Shown piece after piece: positions 25,647 to 34,382 of a stretch of DNA of 50,060 nucleotides (within the stretch, counting starts at the first letter, position 1; each line of letters starts with the position of its first letter). The DNA lies in assembly GCA_019359215.1 (NCBI GenBank), contig JAHHHS010000052.1:1-50060 (forward strand). The letters run 5' to 3'. The translations under genes were made by a program, and so were the position numbers. This stretch comes from Nostoc indistinguendum CM1-VF10 (GTDB lineage Bacteria > Cyanobacteriota > Cyanobacteriia > Cyanobacteriales > Nostocaceae). The notes below the pieces were generated by a model that was not told where the DNA came from, did no database searches, and was given only the letters and a program-made list of their open reading frames with translations.

Positions 25647-26744
25647 TTAGTTAGCGGCAGAAGTCGCTAACTCTGCAAGACGTTCTTGTTGGTCTAGAGA
25701 TATACAAGACTGGATAAGTGTCTCTAAATCACCATCCAAAACAGGGGTAAGAGAATAATTTTGACCTAACCGATGATCAGTAGCGCGGTTATCCTTATAA
25801 TTATAGGTGCGAATTTTTTCCGATCGCGATCCAGTACCAACCTGCGATCGCCGCATGGAAGTAACAGCTGCTTGTTGTTCACCTAACTTGATGTCATACA
25901 ACTTCGCCCGCAGAATTTGCATTGCCCGTTCTTTGTTTTGCAATTGGCTGCGTTCTTCTGTACAGAAAATGCGTATTCCCGTTGGTTTGTGCATCAAGTC
26001 AACGGCTGTTTCCACCTTGTTGACGTTTTGTCCACCAGCACCACCAGAACGAGCTGTGGTCATTTCAATATCTTTCGGGTCAATATGAATTTCTACATCA
26101 TCAACCTCTGGCATAATCGCCACGGTAGCTGTGGAAGTATGAACCCGTCCCCCAGATTCAGTTGCCGGCACGCGCTGCACACGATGCACTCCAGCTTCAA
26201 ACTTTAGCTGACTGTAAACGTCATTACCTTTGATTTCGAGAATGACCTCTTTCCAGCCACCCATTTCTCCGCGAGATTCGCTCACTAGAGAAACTTTCCA
26301 ACCTTGAGTCTGGGCATAGCGGGTGTACATTTGCATCAAATCGCCAGCCCAAATACTTGCTTCATCGCCACCAGTACCAGCGCGAATTTCCAACATAATA
26401 TTCTTTTCATCATTGGGGTCGCGTGGTAGGAGTAAGACTTTCAAGCGAGACTCTAAATGTTCTATTTTTTCTTCAAGTTCTTTTACTTCCAGTGATGCCA
26501 TTTCTTGCAACTCTGGATCACTTGCAGATTCTTTATAAACCTGACGCGCTCCGATCAAGTCTTCTTGGGCTGTTTTCCAAATCTCATAAGTATTAACCAC
26601 CTCTTCCAAAGAAGAACGAGACTTAGCAATTTCTTGATATTCATCAGGATTGCTAGCGGTATCGGGATCGCCAAGACGACGTGTTAATTCATTAAAAGTT
26701 TGTTCAACGGATTTTAGTTTGTCCAGTAAGTATGATTCAGCCAT
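25647..26744 (-). CDS. prfA: Peptide chain release factor 1
   Basis: RF1 reads UAA and UAG in the ribosomal A site and triggers peptide release. The 365-residue protein has the helical N-domain, the codon-reading segment VQRVPATESGGRVHTS with its PAT tripeptide, and the GGQ loop in TARSGGAGGQNVNKVETAVD. Gln of GGQ is the usual site of methylation. It is the last gene of the long ribosomal cluster, 103 bases beyond rpmE. Confidence 0.96.
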   Translation of the reverse strand: MAESYLLDKLKSVEQTFNELTRRLGDPDTASNPDEYQEIAKSRSSLEEVVNTYEIWKTAQEDLIGARQVYKESASDPELQEMASLEVKELEEKIEHLESRLKVLLLPRDPNDEKNIMLEIRAGTGGDEASIWAGDLMQMYTRYAQTQGWKVSLVSESRGEMGGWKEVILEIKGNDVYSQLKFEAGVHRVQRVPATESGGRVHTSTATVAIMPEVDDVEIHIDPKDIEMTTARSGGAGGQNVNKVETAVDLMHKPTGIRIFCTEERSQLQNKERAMQILRAKLYDIKLGEQQAAVTSMRRSQVGTGSRSEKIRTYNYKDNRATDHRLGQNYSLTPVLDGDLETLIQSCISLDQQERLAELATSAAN

Positions 26745-26847
26745 GACGAGTGCGATCGCTCCTTAAAAAATAACAAATTGGCTCGAGCATATAAATGAAA
26801 ATCGACCCAGCTGATGCAGGGCCGTCGTTAACAGCAGAGCCAACCCG

Positions 26848-27090
26848 CTACTTTTTGTCTTGTTCGTCGCCAGATGTTTGAGTGCTGCTCATACCGTATT
26901 TGCGGAGGAAGCGCTCTACTCGACCCTCAGTGTCAATAATCTTCTGAGTGCCGGTGTAAAAGGGGTGATTCCCAGACCAAACATCTACATGCAATTCTGG
27001 CTTGGTAGAGCCAATGGTCATAACAACTTGACCGTTGCAGTAAACTTTAGCATCTGGATACCACTTGGGGTGAATATCAGCTTTAGCCAT
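26848..27090 (-). CDS. rpmE: 50S ribosomal protein bL31
   Basis: bL31 bridges the two ribosomal subunits near the central protuberance. The start ATG 27090 (MAKADIHPKWYPDAKVYCNG) gives the family's 80 residues; an in-frame upstream ATG adds a non-family leader. Of the four zinc-binding cysteines of the classical form only the one in VYCNG remains, so this is the zinc-free (C-) type. The tail TQTSGDEQDKK is acidic and probably flexible. Confidence 0.93.
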   Translation of the reverse strand: MAKADIHPKWYPDAKVYCNGQVVMTIGSTKPELHVDVWSGNHPFYTGTQKIIDTEGRVERFLRKYGMSSTQTSGDEQDKK

Positions 27091-27138
27091 TGTTCTTTTT
27101 GTGATGAATCTATATAAATTATAACTTTCAGCGTTCAA

Positions 27139-27244
27139 TTGAAGCTAGGGAGTGGGGAGCGGGGAGATGCCCCATGCCCACTTGCCCTGAGCGTTCGCGT
27201 AGCGTCTCGCAGAGAAGTCGAAGGGATGCCCCATGCCCAGTTCC
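27139..27244. repeat. Dispersed repeat between rpsI and rpmE
   Basis: The gap is built of GGGGAGCGGGGAG / ATGCCCCATGCCCA runs and the unit GAGCGTTCGCGTAGCGTCTC, both widespread types in Nostoc intergenic DNA. The G-rich left and C-rich right parts can pair. No coding signal is present. Confidence 0.65.
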
Positions 27245-27661
27245 CTAACGCTTAGAGTACTGAGGCGCTTTCCGAGCTTTATGTAAACCATATTTCTTCC
27301 GCTCTTTTGCTCTCGGATCGCGAGTCAAATAACCTTCGGTTTTCAAAGGTGGGCGGTTGTCTGGGTCGAGTTGGCACAAAGCACGAGCAACTCCCAAACG
27401 AACAGAATCAGCCTGTCCGGTCAAGCCGCCGCCTTCTGCTTTCACCAAAATGTCATATTCGTTTTCTAACCCTAGAGTTTCCAGGGGCGCTTTGATCACT
27501 CCCAGGTAGTTGGGGTTAAATTGGAAATACAAGTTTCCATCTTTACCGTTCACAGTCAGTTGACCGCTACCTGGAACCAAGCGTACCCTTGCTACTGCAT
27601 TCTTACGACGGCCAGTGCCCCAGTATACGGCGCGACCGCTATTAGCATCTGCTACTACCAT
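27245..27661 (-). CDS. rpsI: 30S ribosomal protein uS9
   Basis: uS9 lies in the small-subunit head, and its C-terminal tail reaches the P-site tRNA. Visible motifs are YWGTGRRKNAVARVRLVPG, GGGLTGQADSVRLGVARAL and the end KYGLHKARKAPQYSKR, with the conserved terminal SKR. The length is 138 residues. Its ATG shares one base with the rplM stop (TAATG), so the pair is translationally coupled. Confidence 0.96.
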   Translation of the reverse strand: MVVADANSGRAVYWGTGRRKNAVARVRLVPGSGQLTVNGKDGNLYFQFNPNYLGVIKAPLETLGLENEYDILVKAEGGGLTGQADSVRLGVARALCQLDPDNRPPLKTEGYLTRDPRAKERKKYGLHKARKAPQYSKR

Positions 27662-28122
27662 TAATTTTCTTCTCCAGGAATTGTACTAACTTTTAGTTCT
27701 TTAGGTTTTTGAGCATCATGGGGATGCGTAGGTCCAGCGTAAACTTTTAGCTTGGTGAACAACTGCTTACCCAGGCTATTTTTAGGTAGCATACCCTTAA
27801 CAGCTTGTTCTAAAATTCGCTCTGGTATACGGTCTTGCAGTTTAGCGAAAGTTTCCGTTTTCATCCCACCGGGACGACCAGAATGGCGGCGGTAAAGTTT
27901 TTGAGTACGCTTTTTGCCTGTGACTGCTACTTTCTCGGCATTAATGACGATTACGAAGTCACCTGTATCTAAATGAGGTGTATATTCGGGTTTCTTTTTG
28001 CCTGTCAATACCTGAGCGATTTCGCTGGCGAGGCGACCGAGGCGTTTATCGGTGGCATCTACTATGTACCACTCACGCTCAAGGGTTGCTTGAGAAGGAA
28101 GGTATGTTTTAACTGTTGTCAT
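27661..28122 (-). CDS. rplM: 50S ribosomal protein uL13
   Basis: uL13 is an early assembly protein of the large subunit that binds 23S rRNA. The 153-residue sequence shows WYIVDATDKRLGRLASEIAQ, GDFVIVINAEKVAVTGKK, YRRHSGRPGGMK and AVKGMLPKNSLGKQLFTKL, all family hallmarks. It is coupled to rpsI by a one-base overlap. A long repeat block separates it from truA upstream. Confidence 0.96.
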   Translation of the reverse strand: MTTVKTYLPSQATLEREWYIVDATDKRLGRLASEIAQVLTGKKKPEYTPHLDTGDFVIVINAEKVAVTGKKRTQKLYRRHSGRPGGMKTETFAKLQDRIPERILEQAVKGMLPKNSLGKQLFTKLKVYAGPTHPHDAQKPKELKVSTIPGEEN

Positions 28123-28262
28123 TTGTCATTTGTCCTTTGTCATTTTTAATTTGTCATTAGTCAATTGTCTTTTGTCCTTTGTCAGTTGTCCTTTGTTATT
28201 CACTAATGACCATTGTACAGACGCGATTAATCGCGTCTCTACTGACCAATGACTAATGACTC
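28123..28262. repeat. Tandem repeats plus 20-bp palindrome, truA-rplM gap
   Basis: TTTGTCA-type units (28123-28205) are followed by the perfect palindrome AGACGCGATTAATCGCGTCT at 28219-28238 and TAATGAC units to 28262. The right-hand part overlaps the last codons and stop of truA. A close relative of the palindrome occurs at 31740-31756. Confidence 0.85.
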
Positions 28263-29087
28263 TTGACTAGTGACGAACTTTGGCAAGGTGTCGTACCAAA
28301 TCTCTTTTGGAAAGGGAAAATCTGGATAGCCGACTCGCAACAAGCACAAGCCTTGGGGCGGTGCGGCGTGTTTCACTTCTTCCCGGCGTTGTTCTTTCCA
28401 GAGTTCGGTGAAGCTAGAAAGTGTTCGTTGTCCAGAACCTACTTGTACCAGCATCCCTACCAACAGCCGTACCATGCCATACAAAAATCCATCTGCCTGT
28501 ATTTCAATATGGATAAATGGCCCACTGCGACGACACTCTGCTGCTTGCACCTCTACCCAGGAATGCGATCGCTTTGAGCCTGCACGGTGAAAAGCAGCTA
28601 AGTGATGCTTTCCCAAGAGAGGTTTCAAGGCAGCTTGGATTAAAGATTCATCCAGGGGTGCATAATAATAATGCCAACTGAAGGGTCTTACAAACAAGTT
28701 AAGCCGATCTTCAGTATATATTGTGTAGCGATACCGTCGATAGGCTGCACTAAAGCGAGCGTGCCAACGGTTATCGACACCAGCTGAAGCCCTGATTAAT
28801 ATATCTGGCGGCAGATAGCTGTTGAGGATTGTTGCCCATTTGTGAGGTGGAATTAAACCTGTAGCTTCAAAATGGGCTACTTGAGCAGCAGCATGAACTC
28901 CAGAATCGGTTCGCCCAGCACCATGTAGTGTTACATGATACCCAAGAATAGTAGCGATCGCTCTTTCTATCTCTTCTTGGACAGTCCGTTGTTTTTTTTG
29001 CCGTTGCCAGCCATGAAAATCAGTGCCCAGGTATTGGATTACCAAGGCTACTCGATGAGTTTGTGTAGGCTGGTGGCTTTCTAACAT
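28239..29087 (-). CDS. truA: tRNA pseudouridine(38-40) synthase TruA
   Basis: TruA isomerises uridines 38-40 of the anticodon stem to pseudouridine. The 282-residue protein has IQYLGTDFHGWQRQ, the catalytic-Asp motif HGAGRTDSGVHAAAQ, RRYRYTIY and FLYGMVRLLVGMLVQVG. The core ends near YPDFPFPKEIWYDTL. The last ten or so residues (SQESLVIGQ) are translated from a tandem repeat that has run into the gene end. Its place behind rpoA-rplQ is usual for cyanobacteria. Confidence 0.95.
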   Translation of the reverse strand: MLESHQPTQTHRVALVIQYLGTDFHGWQRQKKQRTVQEEIERAIATILGYHVTLHGAGRTDSGVHAAAQVAHFEATGLIPPHKWATILNSYLPPDILIRASAGVDNRWHARFSAAYRRYRYTIYTEDRLNLFVRPFSWHYYYAPLDESLIQAALKPLLGKHHLAAFHRAGSKRSHSWVEVQAAECRRSGPFIHIEIQADGFLYGMVRLLVGMLVQVGSGQRTLSSFTELWKEQRREEVKHAAPPQGLCLLRVGYPDFPFPKEIWYDTLPKFVTSQESLVIGQ

Positions 29088-29096
29088 ACAGATTTT

Positions 29097-29205
29097 GTCC
29101 TTTCGTCATTTGTCCTTCGTCATTTGTCCTTTGTCAGTTGTCCTTTGTTATTCACTAATGACCAATGACTAATGATTAATGACCAATAACCAATGACTAA
29201 ATGAC
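29097..29205. repeat. Tandem repeat block, rplQ-truA gap
   Basis: TCATTTGTCCTT-type units are followed by TAATGACCAATGAC-type units. The two halves are imperfectly complementary and can form a long hairpin in the mRNA between the two genes. Confidence 0.85.
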
Positions 29206-29556
29206 TTAAACCAATTCAATTATTGCCATTTTTGCATTATCGCCCCGACGCGGTACGGTATGCAGGATGCGGGTATAACCGCCCTGGCGATCGCCATATC
29301 GAGTAGGAGCTTGCTCAAATAGAGCGTGAACCAGTTGTTTGTCGAAGATATAGCCAAGAGCTTCCCGGCGTGCTGACAAGGAGCCATTTTTGGCTAGAGT
29401 AATCATTTTTTCCACTTCACTTCGGAGAACTTTCGCTCTAATTAAAGTGGTGGTGATTTTACCATGACGGATCAGCTCGGTGGCGAGCGATCGCAATAAA
29501 GCACGGCGTTGATCGGCTGGTTTACTGAGTTTTTTGACGCGACAACGGTGACGCAT
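29206..29556 (-). CDS. rplQ: 50S ribosomal protein bL17
   Basis: bL17 binds 23S rRNA near the exit of the peptide tunnel. The 116-residue sequence has the typical start MRHRCRVKKLSKPADQRRAL, ATELIRHGKITTTLIRAK and the end YTRILHTVPRRGDNAKMAII. It follows rpoA by 32 bases, the standard alpha-operon order. Confidence 0.96.
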   Translation of the reverse strand: MRHRCRVKKLSKPADQRRALLRSLATELIRHGKITTTLIRAKVLRSEVEKMITLAKNGSLSARREALGYIFDKQLVHALFEQAPTRYGDRQGGYTRILHTVPRRGDNAKMAIIELV

Positions 29557-29588
29557 AATTATGCACTATGAATTATGAACGTTTTTTC

Positions 29589-30536
29589 TTAAGGGTGTTT
29601 AGAGCCTCTTTCCATTGGCAGGGTGATGCCCAAGCGGCGCTGTAAAGCTTCCACAACCTCTTCTGCTGACTTCTGACCAAAGTTCTTAATTTCTAAGAGG
29701 TCTTCTTGGGTATAATCCAACAAATCTGCCACAGAGTTAACTTGTGCCCGTTTGAGACAGTTATATGCCCGCACAGAAAGTTGCAACTCTTCGATGGGTA
29801 TCTGGGCAGTTGGGTCGTCTGGAATCTCTGAACCTGTGTCTGTTGGTTCTAGGGAGATGTCTTTCAAGGGGTTGAATAAATCTACCAAGATTCCAGCAGC
29901 CGAAGATAGTGCTTCTTGGGGGGAAATACTGCCGTTTGTCCAAACTTCCAACAACAGTCGGTCTTTTGGAATCAAGCCTTCCCCACGAGATTCTTCAACA
30001 CTGTAGTTGACTTTTCGCACCGGCATAAATATGGAGTCGATTTGGAGAAAGTCCAATGATGTGGCCTCCTCACGTCCTCGCTCTACAGTGCGATAGCCTT
30101 TGCCTTTCTCGATCCGAAATTCCATTTCCAGCTTTCCACCCTCAGCGATGGTGGCTACATACTGGGTCGGATCGATGACTTCTACTTCACTAGGCAAATC
30201 AAAATGTGCCGCAGTGATTGTTGCTGGCCCGCTAACGAGTAATCTACCAATTTGAGGCTGCGAGGAATAGTTTTTTAGGATAACTTCCTTCATTCTCATG
30301 AGGATTTCCAGTACATCTTCCCGCACGCCCGGAACTGTAGCAAACTCGTGTGAAACGCCTGCAATCCGCACTGCTGTAACTGCTGTGCCTTCTAGGTTGG
30401 AGAGTAAAACTCGCCGCAGTGCGTTGCCAACCGTTGTCCCTTGACCGCGTTCTAGAGGTTCCAGAACAAATTTACTGTAATGGTTCCGACTTTCTTCAGT
30501 ATTCGACTCTACACATTCAATCTGAAACTGCGCCAC
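29589..30536 (-). CDS. rpoA: RNA polymerase alpha subunit
   Basis: Alpha dimerises to nucleate RNA polymerase assembly. The N-terminal domain (residues 1-225) has FVLEPLERGQGTTVGNALRR and LLLEVWTNGSISPQEALSSA. The C-terminal domain has LQLSVRAYNCLKRAQVNSVA and LLEIKNFGQKSAEEVVEAL, the helix-hairpin-helix elements that contact UP-element DNA and activators. The length is 315 residues. A 326-base gap separates it from rpsK. Confidence 0.97.
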   Translation of the reverse strand: MAQFQIECVESNTEESRNHYSKFVLEPLERGQGTTVGNALRRVLLSNLEGTAVTAVRIAGVSHEFATVPGVREDVLEILMRMKEVILKNYSSQPQIGRLLVSGPATITAAHFDLPSEVEVIDPTQYVATIAEGGKLEMEFRIEKGKGYRTVERGREEATSLDFLQIDSIFMPVRKVNYSVEESRGEGLIPKDRLLLEVWTNGSISPQEALSSAAGILVDLFNPLKDISLEPTDTGSEIPDDPTAQIPIEELQLSVRAYNCLKRAQVNSVADLLDYTQEDLLEIKNFGQKSAEEVVEALQRRLGITLPMERGSKHP

Positions 30537-30862
30537 GGATGAGCCTCCCTTTTTCTAAGGTGCTGCTAGCAGACAAATCAATTGCCTCCCGAATTGAATT
30601 TATGTCCTGTAGATTATAGGTTAATCAAACTACTAGTATGAATTTACGGTATAGTTTGACACTCCCATTGAGCTTGCAGGCGCTAATAATATTTTGGGTT
30701 CCGAAGTTTAATAGCTTTTCCCGCAGGAAAATCTGACTCACTTTTGGTAGCCCAAGGTTTCACCCAATGACAGTTCGCACGTTAGACGCTCAAGCAATCA
30801 TTGCAAGTAACTTTACTTCCTTTGGTTGTAGCTTCTCGCCCTTAATGCCCAAGTCTTGGTGT
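30537..30862. promoter_or_regulatory. Intergenic region with a probable internal promoter for rpoA
   Basis: This 326-base gap inside the cluster has no open frame or repeat. On the minus strand a perfect TATAAT lies at 30613-30618, about 75 bases before the rpoA start, although the -35 box is poor. The size and AT-richness suggest that rpoA-rplQ can be transcribed separately from the genes upstream. Confidence 0.4.
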
Positions 30863-31258
30863 TTAAACTCGACGGCGCTTGGGTGGACGGCAACCATTGT
30901 GAGGAATTGGGGTAATATCCCGGATGAGCGTAATTTCCAGTCCTGCTCCTTGAAGTGCCCGGATAGCGGTTTCTCTACCTGCTCCTGGCCCACTAACCAT
31001 TACCTCAATTTGGCGCATCCCTTGATCAATGGCTCTACGGGCTGCACTTTCAGCAGCAGTTTGCGCTGCAAAGGGAGTTCCCTTTTTTGCTCCCTTAAAA
31101 CCGCTAGAACCAGCACTAGCCCAGGAGATCACATCTCCATTTTGATCGGTAATGGTGACAATGCTATTGTTGAAAGTAGACTGGATGTAGGCCATCCCAC
31201 TGGGTACATTCCGTTTCTGCTTCTTGCTCCCGGATTTTTTAGTTGGTTGTCTCGCCAT
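30863..31258 (-). CDS. rpsK: 30S ribosomal protein uS11
   Basis: uS11 lies on the small-subunit platform near the E site. The 131-residue protein has a basic N-terminal tail ([17 protein letters not shown]), [20 protein letters not shown] and the conserved end [18 protein letters not shown]. It lies 54 bases downstream of rpsM. Confidence 0.96.
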
Positions 31259-31312
31259 ACTTGTTTCGTTGATTTAAGGTAAAACTTGCTCAGATTAGCA
31301 AGCGTTGCAAAT

Positions 31313-31693
31313 TTATTTCCCTGGAGCCTTCTTCTTCCCAGCCACTGTCTGCCTTCTGCCTCGACGGGTTCTGGCATTGGTGCGAGTTCTTTGTCCTCTA
31401 ACTGGTAGTCCCATGCGATGACGACGTCCTCTGTAGGTACCAATGTCAACTAAGCGCTTGATGTTCAAAGACTCCAAGCGCCGCAAGTCGCCTTCAACTT
31501 GATAGTTGCTTTCTATTTCCCCTCGTAGGGTTGTTACATCGGCATCACTTAAGTCTTTAACGCGAGTGTCTGGGTTCACACCAGTAGCCGCTATAATTTC
31601 TTGAGCGCGTGATAAACCAATTCCATAAATGTAGGTCAGACCGATCTCGACGCGCTTATCGCGTGGAAGGTCTACTCCGGCAATACGTGCCAC
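31313..31693 (-). CDS. rpsM: 30S ribosomal protein uS13
   Basis: uS13 in the small-subunit head contacts the large subunit and the P-site tRNA. The 126-residue sequence has the start MARIAGVDLPRDKRVEIGLT, YIYGIGLSRAQEI and the basic, tRNA-facing tail PVRGQRTRTNARTRRG. It follows rpmJ with a 113-base gap that carries a partial copy of the 28219-28238 palindrome. Confidence 0.96.
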   Translation of the reverse strand: MARIAGVDLPRDKRVEIGLTYIYGIGLSRAQEIIAATGVNPDTRVKDLSDADVTTLRGEIESNYQVEGDLRRLESLNIKRLVDIGTYRGRRHRMGLPVRGQRTRTNARTRRGRRQTVAGKKKAPGK

Positions 31694-31806
31694 AATGAAC
31701 TCTCCCTATTGTTCTCGCAATTACTGTTGGTTAAAAAAACGTGATTAATCGCGTCTTTTCGTTTTAATGATCATATGCGTGTATAACTCACTCTGTGGTT
31801 AGAGCG

Positions 31807-31920
31807 TTATCCTTGACGTTGCTTGTGCTTGGGGTTGACACAGATCACCATGACACGACCACGACGTTTGATCACGTTACACTTTTCACAGATTTTCTTG
31901 ACTGAGGCTCTAACTTTCAT
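31807..31920 (-). CDS. rpmJ: 50S ribosomal protein bL36
   Basis: A 37-residue protein, too short for routine ORF listing. It begins MKVRASVKKICEKCNVIKRR and ends NPKHKQRQG. The zinc ligands of the CCCH type are visible: Cys-x-x-Cys in ICEKC, a later Cys in VICVN and the His in PKHK. It binds 23S rRNA late in assembly. Its place between infA and rpsM is the standard one. Confidence 0.95.
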   Translation of the reverse strand: MKVRASVKKICEKCNVIKRRGRVMVICVNPKHKQRQG

Positions 31921-32037
31921 GCCTTTTATTTTTTGACTCCAAATATTAAATTTTAGCATTTCTAGGGAAATTAATCCAGCTAATTAACTAGTAAACAGTC
32001 AAAAGAATTGTTTTATGGTAAAATTCTCTACATATAG

Positions 32038-32262
32038 TTACTTCTTTCGTAGTCGATAGGTAATTCTGCCTTTGGTCAAGTCGTAAGGAGTTAACTCCAC
32101 CTTGACGCGATCGCCAGGCAAAATCTTGATGTAATTGCGGCGAATTTTGCCGGAAATGTGAGCTAGCACGTTAAATCCATTGTCCAAGTCAACGCGAAAC
32201 ATCGCATTGGGCAGGGACTCTGTAACCGTGCCTTCCATTTCAATCAAATCTTGCTTAGACAA
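32038..32262 (-). CDS. infA: Translation initiation factor IF-1
   Basis: IF-1 occupies the A site of the small subunit during initiation. The 74-residue single OB-fold protein has [40 protein letters not shown] and [20 protein letters not shown], nearly identical to the family consensus. Confidence 0.96.
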
Positions 32263-32440
32263 TTTGTTTTTTCCTCAACTCAACAGTTTTGTGTTCAGTT
32301 GCAGCGCTTCATCTGCAAGAGAACACACTTTAAGAAATATATCAACAGTTTATTAATATATCTTAGCTAAAATTGATCTGCTTCTTCGTAGGGGGAGTGG
32401 GGAGTATTGAGTGCTGAATGCTCTACTCCCTCTTCTGAAG

Positions 32441-32995
32441 TTAGGAAGTTATGACCTGTTGCAGTTCACTAGTGACATCTTCTTGGGACTGATTGCCATT
32501 TACCGTTAAGAGTTTTTGGCGATGGCGATAATAATCAATTAAAGGTTCAGTTTCAGCGCGGTACACTTCTAAACGACGACGAATCACCTCTTCGGTATCA
32601 TCTTTTCGTCCTCTAGCTAGCAAACGTTCTACCACAACATCATCCGGTGCATCTAGATTGACTACCCTTTCGCCACTCTGATGTATTGTTTCCAGCAATT
32701 CTTCTAGAAAAGCCGCTTGCGTCACTTTGCGAGGAAAACCATCAAGAATCCAACCATTTTCTGCATCTGGTTGGTTGAGGCGCTCCTGTACCAAATCCTG
32801 CACTAGCTGGTCGGGGACTAACTCGCCGCTATTTACATAGTTTTGAGCCTTGATTCCCAAATGAGTTTGCTCTTTCATGGCTTGTCTTAATATTTCACCA
32901 GTAGAAATATGGGGAATATTCAAGTGTCCAGCCAAAGTTTGAGCTTGTGTTCCTTTACCAGCTCCAGGCGGCCCCAAGAAGATTAATCGCGTCAC
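32441..32995 (-). CDS. adk: Adenylate kinase
   Basis: It balances ATP, ADP and AMP. The 184-residue protein has the P-loop FLGPPGAGKGTQAQ, the AMP-binding HISTGEILRQA, GWILDGFPRK and LLARGRKDDTEEVIRRRLEV. The LID is the short form without zinc cysteines, as in other cyanobacteria, which explains the length below that of E. coli (214). It starts two bases after the secY stop, so the two are coupled. Confidence 0.96.
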   Translation of the reverse strand: MTRLIFLGPPGAGKGTQAQTLAGHLNIPHISTGEILRQAMKEQTHLGIKAQNYVNSGELVPDQLVQDLVQERLNQPDAENGWILDGFPRKVTQAAFLEELLETIHQSGERVVNLDAPDDVVVERLLARGRKDDTEEVIRRRLEVYRAETEPLIDYYRHRQKLLTVNGNQSQEDVTSELQQVITS

Positions 32996-32997
32996 TA

Positions 32998-34308
32998 TTA
33001 TTTCACCATTCCTTCATAGCGCTGAGAGATGACGTAAGTTTGGACTTGTTTGGCTGTCTCAATTGCCACACCAACTAAAATTAACAAAGAGGTAGCACCT
33101 ATTCCCTGGAAAGTTTTCACATTCAAAGCGCTTTCCACCGCAGTGGGGATAATAGCAACCAAGCCCAAAAAGATCGCACCCAAAAAAGTGAGTCGGTTGG
33201 ACACGCGTTCGATATATTCGCTAGTTGCCTTGCCGGGACGAATTCCAGGAATACTAGAACCCATTTTTTTCAAGTTTTGCGCCACATCTACTGGGTTGAG
33301 AATCAACGAAGAATAAAAGTAGCTGAAGAAAACAATGGAAATCATGTAGACCAAGGCATAGACCCAGGAACTAGAACCGCCTGGACTCAGATAAGTGTTA
33401 ACTATATTGGCTAAATCGGCATTTTTAGTAAAATTGGCGATCAGCAGTGGCAAACTGAGGATGGCAGCAGCAAAAATAATTGGCATTACGCCGCCTTGAT
33501 TTAGCCGCAGAGGCAGATAGCTACGCTGCTCTGCCAACACTCGCCGACCTACTTGGCGACGAGCCGAAATAATTGGGATGCGGCGCATTCCTTCTTGCAC
33601 AATCACAATACCAACAATTGTTGCTAGGAAAACTAAGATCAGCACGATCACACGACCTACTGTTTCCCGACCACCGGCTTGTACCAAGTCGATGGTATCA
33701 CCCAAAGCTTTTGGTAATGACGCGACAATATTGACAAAAATCAACAAAGATGCTCCGTTACCTATGCCACGTTCTGTAATGAGTTCTGATGCCCACATTA
33801 CGAACATAGAACCAGCAGTCAGAGCGATCGCAGTTTCAGCTACAAAGATTGGCCCTGGGTTTAAGGCAAATTGCTGGAGAAATAATGCCGAAAAAGCTGT
33901 ACTTTGAAGAATTGCCCAAACTACGGTGACATAGCGGGTAATTTGCGATATTTTTCGCCGACCTGCTTCGCCTTCATTTTTCTGTAAATTTTCTAAAGAT
34001 GGAATCGCAGCGGTCAGCAATTGGATGATAATAGACGCATTAATGAAGGGCAAAATCCCTAAAGCAAAGACTCCTAAAGTGGAAAGTCCTCGCCCGGAAA
34101 ATATATCCAATAAGCCGAATATGGTATTACTACCTGATATGGCTTCGGCAAATCTCGGTCTATCAATCCCTGGTACGGGCAAGAAGATACCCAGGCGAAC
34201 CAAAATTAAAATACCGACGGTGACAAGCAGCCTACCTCTGAGGCCAGCTGCTTGTGCCATCTGCATAAAAGTTTCTTGAGCCGTTGGGGCTTTATCTCGA
34301 CTGATCAT
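32998..34308 (-). CDS. secY: Protein translocase channel subunit SecY
   Basis: SecY forms the protein-conducting channel of the plasma and, in cyanobacteria, thylakoid membranes. The 436-residue protein has ten membrane helices, with RLGIFLPVPGIDRPRF in the plug region, GILPFINASIIIQLL in helix 2 and the cytoplasmic loop RRVLAEQRSYLPLRLNQGGV that contacts SecA and the ribosome. It lies between rplO and adk, the classical spc-operon place. Confidence 0.97.
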   Translation of the reverse strand: MISRDKAPTAQETFMQMAQAAGLRGRLLVTVGILILVRLGIFLPVPGIDRPRFAEAISGSNTIFGLLDIFSGRGLSTLGVFALGILPFINASIIIQLLTAAIPSLENLQKNEGEAGRRKISQITRYVTVVWAILQSTAFSALFLQQFALNPGPIFVAETAIALTAGSMFVMWASELITERGIGNGASLLIFVNIVASLPKALGDTIDLVQAGGRETVGRVIVLILVFLATIVGIVIVQEGMRRIPIISARRQVGRRVLAEQRSYLPLRLNQGGVMPIIFAAAILSLPLLIANFTKNADLANIVNTYLSPGGSSSWVYALVYMISIVFFSYFYSSLILNPVDVAQNLKKMGSSIPGIRPGKATSEYIERVSNRLTFLGAIFLGLVAIIPTAVESALNVKTFQGIGATSLLILVGVAIETAKQVQTYVISQRYEGMVK

Positions 34309-34382
34309 AGAGTGCTACCTTTATAGTGAACCAGGCGCTGACAGCGAGTTGGCTTCTATTTAAGTGCGCTGTTCCGGCTCAC

